Shown: positions 21,806-32,700 of the stretch, one piece after another | Position numbering within the stretch: position 1 is the stretch's first letter | How the letters are laid out: the number at the start of each line of letters is the position of its first letter | Source of the DNA: Avena insularis | Lineage: Eukaryota; Streptophyta; Magnoliopsida; Poales; Poaceae | Assembly (NCBI GenBank): GCA_023614405.1 | Contig: JAJUPC010000040.1 | Coordinates: 186,001-250,000 of the forward strand | Length of the DNA: 64,000 nt | Reading direction: 5' to 3' | Made by a program: the position numbers and the translations under genes | The notes under the pieces: model-generated | Database searches by the model: none | What the model was told of the DNA's origin: nothing | Seen by the model: only the letters and a program-made list of their open reading frames with translations

Positions 21806-23419
21806 GCCTTCTTCTCAGGGAAAGGTGATTCCCGTGGAGGCTAGCGCAATCGTGTTCCTATAGGGCCTCTAGAGATTGATGAAGATGATCTAGAAGTTCT
21901 ACGTCCGTCAACTTAGACCGCCCATCAGAAAGTTGTTGCTGCTCGTCGTGCTGCTGCAGCTGAAGGGAAGCGGCATGCTCTAGCTTCTTAGAAGAAGGCG
22001 ACTGCATCTGGACCCAATATCACCAAGAAGAAGATTTCTAAGTGGCCTCAGAAAGCTTATACAGATTTTCGCAGGATTGATCCCTACCTTGTTCTGCATG
22101 ATCCTCTTTGCTTGGATCCCTTATTCTATAATCGTCGGCAAGAGGAAATATTTGCAGAGGTCTATGCCTCCAAGCAAAAGTTTGATGTTTCCCCTTAGAA
22201 AGTCATCAATGTGGCACATATGGAAAGCAAGCCTGAGTACTTTGGGGAAGCTCTTGAGTTGTGCAGGAAGTTTGGGTTGATCCCGATCATGGAGCACCAT
22301 CAGAACTTTGATGAGGCTGCTATTGCTTAGTTATTTTCCACCCTTCACATGGATACAAACCCTATCAATGGCACTTTGAAATGGATGACCAAGACTCAGC
22401 TGATGTCTGCCACATGGTCACAGTTTGGGGCTCTTTGGGCTATCCCCTCTTGCCTGGTAAGGGAGCTAATGGATGGCGTTGTCACTTCTCCAAGGCATCC
22501 GCACCTGAGGTTTTGGAGCCTCTTTACATTGAGGACTAGGGTGTGTGTGGTCAGGTTAATCACCTCCAGCCGGTCTATGACATCATGCACAAGGTCTATC
22601 AGAACACCATTGCTCCTAAGGCTGGCAATTTTGATCAGATCCATGCTTTCTAGATTGACCTCATGCTCTAGACTTACTGTCACCATGATTCTGATCAAAA
22701 GCTTGATGTCATGCACTTATGTTCCATGAGATTTGGCTTGCTATGATCGAGAAGCGCTCGTGTCCCTATGGTCCTTACATCTAGACTCTCATCAACGCCA
22801 AGTGGAAGGAAGCAACTAATTCTCTCTACCCTCAAGCCATCATCACTATTCATGAGGAGGAGAAACTTCGTGTGATGAAGCATGAGCAGGCTAGGTCCCA
22901 AGAAGAAAAGGAAGAAGCCATCTAGAGGTCTGGGGCTGCTAGAGGTGGCCCTTTAGGGCGTTTAGGTTCCAGTGATAGTGGTCACCCAGAGAGCTCCCAT
23001 CCACACAGTCTTGAGAGGCAGCCATCTTGGGCCAAGAAGTTGTCGAAGAAGGTGAAAAGACCTTTTTCTTTATGCAGGACTGTGAGTATTAGGCCTATGT
23101 TGATCAGCGTCACAATTCTCATAGGCATAAGGCGATCATGTCCAAGCTCAACATACCTTGCTCTCCCGAGACCAGCTCCTTCACAACGCGTAAGGATCAG
23201 TTGGTCTGTGACAATTGCAGATGGTCAGATTCTGAGGATGAAGTCACCGGTCCCCCGCCTACTTGGAACAATGCCTCCTAGGACCCAACGCCTTCTCCTC
23301 CTCCTATCTTTGGTTGGGCCAATTAGTTTGGTCTTTCCTCCCTTTTTGGTGTCTTGATGCCAAAGGGGGGAAATATATCTATTAGGTTGGTTACGAGATT
23401 TGCATGGGCTGAGTCATGA
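21806..23419 (+). pseudogene. env-like / putative plant transposon protein pseudogene
   Basis: Roughly 530 codons can be followed with about four frameshifts. The start may be the ATG at about 21804. Recognisable pieces are an Ala/Arg/Lys-rich N-terminal part, FRRIDPYLVLHDPL, FGEALELCRKFGLIP, NFDEAAIA, GTLKWMT, then a charged helical stretch (IHEEEKLRVMKHEQARSQEE) and a C-terminal tail with CDNCRWSDSEDE. The FDEAAIA...LKWMT pattern resembles the plant transposon-protein domain found in the extra ORF of several grass retrotransposons; some such ORFs in Sireviruses are called env-like. There is no signal peptide or clear transmembrane segment, so envelope function is not supported. All 12 internal stops are TAG. 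Confidence 0.55.
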
Positions 23420-23850
23420 TCTCGTTCTTTCGTTGATCCTTTCTTGCTCATGAACTCTCTCTATTATGTGTGTTTCTAGACCTCGTTGTTTGTGCTACTA
23501 TGTGTTATTTGTGTTGTATGTATGAGACTATGTGATATGTTAACATGTTCTTGGCTTATGGATGGTTGTATATGGTGGTGGAGTTTCTTTTGATATCATC
23601 TCATCTATTGTCTCTCACCATATATGTTTTGGTGCAAAGGCATGTCTTCTATCATCCTCTGTCTTGCACTTGTGCTGTTTTTGTAATGGAGAGGGGGAGC
23701 CCATTTATATGTGTGCTTGTTTTGTCCCTTTGAGCTTTCTCTCTACATTGCATACACATAGGGGGATCCCGTTTGTTCGTTACAAAATCTGCTCGTTCGT
23801 CCTTATGCAAATCTTATGGGATTGTCATCAAACACCAAAAAGGGTGAGAT
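23420..23850 (+). other. non-coding region with several PPT-like purine tracts
   Basis: Purine tracts lie at 23688-23699 (GGAGAGGGGGAG), 23758-23767 and 23838-23849 (AAAAAGGGTGAG), with another just upstream at 23361-23373. The last is next to the LTR and is the likely functional PPT. Multiple PPTs before the 3' LTR are described for Sireviruses. Confidence 0.6.
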
Positions 23851-25455
23851 TGAAAGGACTATGTTTTCCCTTGGTATTTTGGTGATGATGACAATCCCAC
23901 TAGTGATCTAACTGTGTGCTTGAGTTTCAGGTTATTTGTTTTTGATGGAGCTTGTGAAGATTGTGGATGCCTCTCTTGGAGTCTCGCGAAGACGGAAACC
24001 TTTGTTTTCATCTTTCTCTCTTTTTATTGTTTTAGGTTGCCATACTATCAAGAGGGGGTACACCTTGGAAGGATGTGGGGAATCACTTTTTCATGCAAAA
24101 ACCATACTTGCACCGCCACAGCTATCCTATCCATCAGTGAGAGAGTGACCTTTGGAGTCATTTGAGTTGTTTTTCTCCTGATCGGAAGTTCCGGCCAAGG
24201 GCCGGAATTTCCGCCCAGAGGTCTCCGCAGAGCTGGGTCCGGTAGTATTTCCAACCCAACTTCCGGCAGAAGTTCCGCACATGATTTGTAACCTTCTATT
24301 TTGAAGTGTTCTAATTGGAAAAACTTCCACCGGAAGTAGCACCGGAAGTTCCGTTGGCAGACCTGGTCAAGTATGACTGGAAACTTCAATCGGAATTATC
24401 CCAACAACTTCCGCTGAGTTCCTGAGTGGTACTTCCGCCCAGCCGCCAGAAATTACACTCAAGTGGTTCACGACCTAGTTGGTTCCGCTCCAAGTTCCGC
24501 TCCATGTTCCGGTCACATTCAGTAACCTTCTATTTTGGAAGTGTTTAATTGACGGAACTTGGCCTGAAACTTTCTCTGGAAGTTCCATCGTAATTTCCGG
24601 TCGAAGCTGACCGGAAATTCTGGTCGAACTTTGGAGCGTGCAGCAACATCCTTCAAGCCATTGGAGGCCCGATGAGCGGAACTTTCGGTTCCCCACCGGA
24701 AATTCTGGTGAAGTCGCGGACAGCCAAACGGATCCTTTCGAAGGGAGCCTATTTAAGGCGCCCTTCTTCTTCCTCCCAGCTTAACTCTTCAATTCCTCTC
24801 TCCTCTATTAATACCATAGCTTCACCTCCCTAGATCTCTCTCCCCACCCACTCAAATCTCCTGATCTTTTGAGGAGTGGGAGAGTTGACCTAGATATACA
24901 CTTCCACCAAAGAGGATTTGATTCCCCCCACTCATCCTTTGTGGATCTTGTTTCTCTTTGGTTCTTGGAACCCTAGACTATGTAGGACTATCTCGGAGAT
25001 AAGGGAATATGTTGTGAAGCTCCGTGGAGTCGTTGAGGGCCTCCAATTGAGTTGTGGAGCTTCCCCCTCGAACTTGTTTTAAAGGTTTTTGGTTGGCGTC
25101 TTCAAGGACACCGGTTAGTGCATTGTGAGGCCTCATTTGTGGGGGTGCTCACCGGATAAGAAGGTGATGCCTTTGTGGCGCTCGAGTGACCTTTTGTGGC
25201 CCTGACACCTCTCCAACATAGACGTAGCTTCCTTGGAAGTGAACTATGGGAATTACATCTCCGCATCTCCTCTCCGGTTTACTCGCTCCTTACCTTTACT
25301 CTTGTCCTTTACCATTCTATCGCTTGTTGTATGTTCTCTAGCATATAGGCATGCTCACCTAGTTGCATATCTAGAGAACTTTACTTCTTGCAAAGCCTGA
25401 AATTGAATAACAAGATAAAAATTGGTAGCTCCTATTCACCCCCTCTAGTCGACCA
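23851..25455 (+). repeat. Sirevirus 3' LTR
   Basis: About 1.6 kb. Starts TGAAAGGACTATG after a purine tract, has a TATTTAAG box at about 24750, and ends in TTCACCCCCTCTAGTCGACCA. This is close to how I recall Sirevirus LTRs ending. Palindromes of the CCGGAAnTTCCGG type are clustered at 24180-24710. The downstream sequence is the interior of another LTR (BARE/Angela-like), so the element probably inserted there; the exact end is uncertain by about 15 bp. Confidence 0.7.
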
Positions 25456-25465
25456 AAGTTGGTAC

Positions 25466-26049
25466 TTTAGAAGGGCCCATAGGCATAGGTGCCAAAGGAG
25501 AAAGGGGAGCGGGTCCTGGCCAAAACCCTAGGGTTTCCCAACCACGGGGTGTTTCCTAGGGCCACCGGCAGCTTCCCCCCTGGCGGCGGCTTGGGTGGGG
25601 GGATGCCTCCTACCTTATCCCTAGGGTTTTCCCCTCCCTCCTATAAATAGAGGATCCCCCTCCCCTCTATTTGAACAACAAGTTATCTCCTCTCTCTCCC
25701 TCTATTCCCTAGAGCTCTCTCCACCTAGATTGGATCTGGCTCTCTGGGATTAGATCTCCACCTCCGCACTACCGTCATGTGCAAGACGGTCTGGCTTCCA
25801 TATTCTTCCGTTGATCTGCTGGATCGTAGTCCGGGAGACGTCCCTACACCTCACGTGTGTTGAGCTTCGAGGTGCAAAACTTGGGACACTTGTCCTCATC
25901 GCTATACGCCTACCTACATAAGGCGTAACATGGTCTTCAAGGGTATGACCTTTGTCCCCCTTCTCCGTTACTTATATATATATAGTATAGATCTTGGTTG
26001 TCGTGTTCGTGTAGCTAGAAATTTTTTGTTTCCTACAGCGAACCCAACA
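25466..26049 (+). repeat. 5' LTR fragment (3' half) of the BARE/Angela-like element
   Basis: Aligned with 38287-38708 of the 3' LTR and continues to CCCAACA at 26049. The TATA box CTATAAATAG is at 25641-25650. The first about 1 kb of the LTR is absent here. Confidence 0.85.
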
Positions 26050-26050
26050 G

Positions 26051-26062
26051 TGGTATAAGATC
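26051..26062 (+). promoter_or_regulatory. primer-binding site (initiator tRNA-Met type), decayed
   Basis: TGGTATAAGATC sits one base after the LTR end; the intact site would be TGGTATCAGAGC. Two or more changes suggest it no longer primes well. Confidence 0.75.
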
Positions 26063-27049
26063 CAGATTTATGGGTAGACATGTCGTATTGATAGAACACA
26101 TATCAATATGTGGGTGTTGTTTATCTAGTTGCGACCCTTTTTCGTGTTCTTGTTATATCGCGAGATTGATTGGTGAAGCAGTCCAGACCGACCTTACACG
26201 AGACTGGTTCCAGCTCGACATACGGCTTGTTCCGTATAAGTGGCTGGCGGGTGTCTGTCTCTCTTTCAATAGTTGATATGACATTTAGACCGGAGAGACC
26301 TGAAAAGGGAGTGAAGAGGCAATCATTATTCAACATTGTGGCTCAACGTTCATAGGTGGGAAGGGGTTCTGCCATGTAATCTCTAAATCCGCGTAAAACT
26401 TGCAAAAGAATAAAGTAGAGGCGTCTAACTTTATTTTGCAGGGGCGAGTGTCGTGACATGGCAATGGTAAGTTTATGAAACGTGTTGGAGCTATCGATGA
26501 TTATCAAGGAGCTACAACCATGTCATGACACCATACTTCTGAAGTATTTGTTTGCACATCTTGTTTGGCATAGTATATTAGATATACGACGATAGCTAAA
26601 TAGGATGATCCCTCTCAATTCCAATGATAGTGTTCCCCTTGCGTGTGCACCACCAATAAAGTTCTTAGGTATGAGGCAGGCTGTGATGATTGGGTGTCAT
26701 ACCTACATTCGTATACAGTGGGTGTAAGAAAAGTTACACAGCAATACACACAAGTTTGAGTTGCGAGCCTAGCATGTACTGACATGGCCTCAGAACACAA
26801 GAGACCAAAAGATCGAGCATGAATCACATGTTGATGTGATCGACATTTAGAATGTCTACCTTTGGAGTTATGTCACCGGCCATGACGATCGAGGGTGATG
26901 TAGTGACATGGGATCATGCGATCACTAAAATGAATGGACGGATGTTCATTTTGGGTGGGAGCCCTATTATTTGTAGTTTAATAGTAAACTTAAAACTTGA
27001 GCTCAGTGTATTATGAACATGGTCTAAACTCTTTGCAAATCCATTGTAG
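26063..27049 (+). other. 5' leader of the BARE/Angela-like element
   Basis: About 1 kb between PBS and the first gag ATG. I see no convincing gene. Short frames on either strand lack domains and are not kept in the homologous leader at 40501-41658. Confidence 0.6.
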
Positions 27050-29741
27050 ATGTCTCACCCACCTAACTTCAACCTTAGCTCATTCCTAGAGAAGGACAAG
27101 CTGAAAACCGATGGGTCCAACTTCACCGCCTGGAACCGTACCCTGAGAATCCTCCTGACCCCTACAAGCTCAACTATGTCTTACAAGCAGAACTGCCTGC
27201 CAAACCCGCAGATATCGCCACTGACGATGAAAAGAATGTCTAGCAGTCCAAGGAGGATGATTCCTCCCTCATCCAGAGTGGAATTCTCTATTCCATGGAG
27301 CCAGAGCTTCAAAAGCATTTGGAGAAGATGGCTGCATTTGTGATCCTTAAGGATCTCAAGGCCGTATTTTATCCATAGGCTTAGGCTGAGAGGTATGAAG
27401 CTTCCGAGATCTTCTTCTCTGCCAGGATGGAAGAGCATAGCAGTGTGAGCGAGCACGTAGTCAAAATGTCTGGCTACGTTCAACGCCTAAACGCCCTAGA
27501 TTGCAAAATCACGGACGAGCTTTGATAGGGTACTACGCTCGTTGCCCCTAGCTACAAAGCTTTAGTGGTGAACTACAATATGCAGGGGATGGTTAAGACC
27601 CTAGCTGAGTTGTTCGCCATGCTCAAGACTGCTGAGGTGGAAATCAAGAAGGAGCACACGGTGTTGATGGTTAATAAGACCACCAACTTTAAGAGATCGG
27701 TACATAAGAAGGCCAAGAAGCCTAAGAAGTATGGCAAGATAGTTGCCAGTTCTCCTAAGGCTCCAAGGCCCAAGACCGGCGTTACATGCTACTACTGCAA
27801 GGGAGACGGGAACTGGAAGCGCAACTGCCCCAAGTACCCCGAGGACAAGAACCCCAGCAAGTTTTCCACGAAGGACAAAGGTATATGTGAGATATATATG
27901 TTGTTGATGTGTTCCTTACAAGCACTAGGAGAAACACCTACGTATTTGATACCAGTTCTATTGCTCATATTTGTAACTCCCAGCAGGAGCTACGGAATAA
28001 GCGGCGCCTGGAGAAGGACGAGGGGACGATGCGAGTCAGCAACGGATCAAAAGTCAATGTCAAGGCCATCGGGGATCTACCTCTACGTCTACCTTCGGGA
28101 TTAATTTTAGTTTTGAATAAGTGCTACTTCGTACCCGCCTTAAGTTGTAAGTGGATCTTGCTTGTTGCAAGATCATTTTTTCGTTTAAATATAGAACACA
28201 TGGTTGTTCTATTTATATGAATGATGTCTTTTGTATTCATGTGTGTGTATGCAAAAGTTTATTCTTACTAGATCTTGATAGTAGTACACACATCCATAAC
28301 ATTGATGCCAAGCGTTGTAAATATAATGATGATAATACCATGTACCTGTGGCATTGCCGTCTTGGTCATATTGGCGTAAAGCGCATGCAGAAACTCCATT
28401 CTGATGGACTTCTAGAATCACTAGATTTTGAATCTCTTGATACATGCGATCCTTGTATTATGGGAAATATGACTAGGACACCCTTCTTCGGTACTATGGA
28501 GCAGGCGACATACCTGTTGGGAATCATACATACATATGTATGTGGACCAATGAGTGTCTCAACACGCAATGGATATCGTTATTTTGTTACCTTTACTGAT
28601 GATTTGAGTAGATATGGTTATATCTATTTTATGAAGCATAAGTTTGAAACCTTTGAAAAGTTCAAGGAATTTCAGAAAGAGGTAGAGAATCAACTCAATA
28701 AGAAGATTAAGCACCTCCAATTAGACTGGGGAGGCTAATACTCGAGTTATGAGTTTGGCATGCAGTTGAAGGACTGTGGTATTGTACCACAACTTACACC
28801 AGCCGGAACGCCACATCATAATGGTGTGCCGGAATGGCGTAACCATACTCTATTGGATAGTGGCTGGTACATGATGTGTTTAACTGATTTGTCTGTGTTG
28901 TTCTGGAGCTATGAATTAGAAACTGCCACTTTTATTTTAAAAATAGCACCATGCAAATCCGTGGATAAAACACCATATGAGATATGGCGTGGCAAGAAGC
29001 CAAAGTTGTCGTTCTTGAAAGTTTGGGATGTGAGGCTTACGTTAAGAAACTGCAGCCTAACAAACTCGAACCTAAAGCAGAAAAGTGTATCTTTGTAAGA
29101 TACCCAAAGGAAACTATTGGATATATATTCTACAACAAAGCCAAGGGAAAAATGTTTGTCGCTAAGGACGACGCCTTTCTAGAGAAAAAGTTTCTCGTGG
29201 GAGGAGTTAGTGGAAGGAAGATAGAGCTTGATGAGTTCATTGACCCTTCTCTCCAAATATCGAGTAGCGCAATAGAATCTATTCTGGAACTACCCTCTAC
29301 AATGGAACAAGAAACAAATGATACAGATCATAACATCGAAGCTCCTACGGTTCAGAGATCTGCAAGCATGGGTGGAGCCAGCTCCCAGCCACCCCGGGCA
29401 GCTGCCCAGGCTCACCTGCGGAAGCACCATTGAATGTTGAGGCCAGCGTACAGATTATGTCATGTAATTAATGGGCAAAAACTAATCTATCTAGATGCCT
29501 TCACTACTTTCCCAGGCTTTCCATTTAGACAAGCTACGCCTATGTCTGCAAGAGTACATACCACTCCAGATTGGTATGGTAATCTTGTGATGTCTGTCTT
29601 ATTAGATTAACAAGAAAAACCTAGAAACTACAATGAAGAAATGGAGAGTGATGAATCTGAGAAATGGCTAGAAGACATTGGATCACTAATAAGAGACAAA
29701 TGCTGATGGCAATGTGATTGTCCACAAGGAAATACTTGTCG
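27050..29741 (+). pseudogene. copia gag, protease and integrase (BARE/Angela-like), broken
   Basis: Gag starts at ATG 27050 (FLEKDKLKTDGSNFTAWNRTLRILL), then a frameshift near 27150 and several stops up to 27540. The gag C-terminal part (27565-27860) ends in a zinc knuckle CYYCKGDGNWKRNC in which the essential His is Asn. The protease shows DTS where DTG is expected (about 27950). The pre-integrase box (YLWHCRLGHIGVKRM) and integrase core follow to about 29100, with a stop at 28737 inside the core. The integrase C-terminal and linker region runs to 29433. The final about 300 bp before 29741 is degraded sequence leading into RT. Clearly non-functional. Confidence 0.88.
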
Positions 29742-29746
29742 CAAAG

Positions 29747-32700
29747 TGTGGCACCCCGGATTTATGGTCTGAGAATACCCGTTATGCATATATTTCACGT
29801 TCCCATGATCAGTGAGCCGTGAGCATAACTGACTAGTATCATTACATCATCCATACAATATCGAGTACAAACTTACAATATGGCCATTATGGCGATTACA
29901 ATACAAGTAGCGGAAGTCTTCAGCGCAAAGCCCGTGCCTTAACCTACAGGCAACTGACTGGGAAGACGTCCTAGCTCGCATAGACGACATCACCTTCGTC
30001 GCTTTTTATCATCTGCAATCTGGCCAAGTAAATATCCAGGGACAATGCCAGGTGAGTACTTTGAATGTACTCGCAAACCACCGAGACAAGGGTAAATAAG
30101 ATAATTAATATCTGGCTATGGCGAGATAGCTCTACACTATAGTTTCTTTGGAGGACCTAACATGGGCATCTCTAAATCTTTGTTGAAAAGAATTTTTATA
30201 AAATATGCCACCTTTTAGAAAATCTGGACTTCTCCACATCCTTGTTAAAAAGATTTAGAAAACGTTTTGTTGTAAAACCCTTTTTAAAACCTTAGCGACC
30301 ATCTCTGGTCAAAACCATTTTCATTCTTATCTTTCTTTGTGACCAAGTCACATCCTTTATTTCATCACAACTTAACCGAAGGGTCCTCCTAGCACTTGCC
30401 ATTCCAACCGTCCTTGTCCATGGACAGGGCTATTCGAATAGGTTACACTCTGCAGAGTTTGTGCACTTTACCCACAAGAATCAATACATCCGGCGGGATA
30501 AAACCACGGCCTGCTACACACGGTAGACAGGGGCTCGGATAATCAAACTTACGCTTTTCATTTGTCCATCCCTAGCACCGGAGGCTTTTCCTTTTGGGTT
30601 TATCTCTCTGGTACGAGTATGGGGTACTACGACCCTGGTCCTTCCATCCGTACTGACCCCTACCTCCAGACCGAAGTCTGACCGGTAGCAATAGTGACAA
30701 AATTCCATCTGTACTCCCTAAAAGCATACCGTCCGTGAGAGACCCAATTTTTGCACCCGTTCCTTGTCCAAACAGCCCAGAATTCAGGGGATTTCTCCCC
30801 TTTAGCGAGTACGAGCAGCCCCGGCTAAGGATCACAAACTACGAGCTAAGACCCAGCATATGGGGTAATGTTTTTGCACGGATAAATTGTTCCGGACATT
30901 GGATTAGAACATCCCTTCCTTTCTCTTACTTAAGTTTCGCTTCATCCACCTCATATCTTCTTTTCGTCAAACTTCCACTTGGAAAGAATGCCTCTCTCCA
31001 AGGGTTTTATTTTGAGAACTTTGCAGTAGGGTACACCCAAAATAGTTTTATCGTTGAAAATCCGTGGGTTCCAAGAGGAAAGAGGCTAATCATCTTAGCC
31101 TCGTTCTAAGGGGTAAAAGAAGGTTTCCAAGGGACACTCCTTCATAACTTGGAGGAGCCAAGTTACTCATGTCTGTTCATTTGAATAAACCATGTCTGTG
31201 ATCATGCAATTTATAAACGAGATATAAAACAGTTGATAAACAGAAATGGGTTAATACAGGAGTTCAGGAATGGTGGCTTGCCTGTGACCAGCAAGAAGTC
31301 CCTTGACGGTGTTAGATAACCAGAAAACCAATAATATCAATAATAAAGATAACCCCGATGGTTCCTTCTTCTCCGCGTCACACAATCGCAACTATCGCCG
31401 TTATCGAGCATACATTCAAGCAAACAATATACCAATCAATACAAAGCGTACAAGCATCAAACCATACAGCAAGTAAAGGATAACTAAGGGTAAACATCTA
31501 TAGGATGGTGGTGGTTTGAGTTGATTGGATTGGGGGATGACTAGGAGACATTAGGGAAGGAGGCTCCCCTTTGGATTTAATGCCTAGGAATTAACTAAGA
31601 GTGCTGCTTGGTCCAGTACTTGACATGTATGCTACCATTGTGTAAAAATGATACCATTAGATGGGTATTGATTAAATGAAGCCAACAAAAGTGGTTTCGC
31701 TATTTTATCAATTTCCCTTGATTTACAATGGATTTTATAGTGGTTAAAGCTCTAGTTCTACGAAATAATTCACCAGAAGTTCTCTGGAGTTCCAAAAATT
31801 ATTTACTTGGTTGATTAAGTATTATTTGATGGGATGAATACAGAGTAGTTGGAATCACCTCAAAAAAATTACCAGAATGCCCTTGAGAAATCCCCAAAGG
31901 CATAACTGGAAGGGATTTGTCTTTTTAATCAAATTTATTTTAAAAATATTTTCAATTGATTACAAGGACACATGTTAGGTATTGGGAATACCTTTCTGTG
32001 GAAATTGGAATCAATCAATTTGGAGTCGCAGAGATACTGTATTGATTTTATTAGTGAATAAACCATGCATAGAAGAGTTTAATTAACCAATATTCAATAG
32101 AGGATCATAAAATTATGAGCTGTTGGATTTAGGAGGATAGGGTAACGAGTGTATACAGAGAGTTGGAATTAGGTCCAAACCTCACTTGGTTTTGCCTTGA
32201 TAAGTTGGTGAAGGCAGACGTGGCTGTATTTTGTTATTTTTTCCATCAGAAGTATAGCAAGCAAGTGACTATGGGACCTGTGGGAATGGAAGGGTATGAT
32301 TAATACCTTTATTTATCAATTGTATTCACTCCATTTGAAGTTGTAAAACTTTCCGGATAATTTAATTATTGTTCTGGATAGGTCTGGGATATTATTTATC
32401 ATAATTAATCTATATATTATTTTGGTGTAGATCTTGATCTGCATGATAGGGGATGGGCTTAGGTACTGCTGAAAAATGCTAGCCAAATTTATGTTGGCAA
32501 TTTCCGTTGTTGTTTGAATTAAAACCAAACTGCATCCTGCAGATCTGTAAATAAACTAGAAAAAGGAATATGAGGAAATGGGCTGGGGTCGGCTGGCTAC
32601 TGGGCCACGCCAGGAGCATCCGGCACAAGTGGGCAGTGGCCTGCGCGGGGTCTGTGTTCGAACACTGCCAGGCGGGACCCGGTAGTCAGAGAGAGGGGAG

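Larger units (their letters stand above)
8488..25455 (+). mobile_element. Sirevirus-type Ty1/copia retrotransposon, 5' part missing, split by three insertions
   Basis: The copia order integrase (8488-8971), integrase C-terminus and linker (14391-15337), RT (15340-16390) and RNase H (20189-20623) reads in one direction across two removable inserts. Peptide motifs (ELLHMDLFGP, ERKNRTLMD, NKTPYELL, CNVKFDED-type linker) are those I associate with grass Sireviruses (Maximus/Opie type). Downstream lie an env-like pseudogene, several PPT-like tracts and an LTR ending near 25455. A single element is the simplest reading. The alternative is that a first Sirevirus ends in an LTR starting at 20693 and the rest belongs to a second. 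Confidence 0.7.

Noticed and set aside
21806..23419. Functional viral-type envelope gene
   Set aside because: No signal peptide or transmembrane segment is visible and the frame has 12 stops and about four shifts. The resemblance is to a plant transposon-protein domain.
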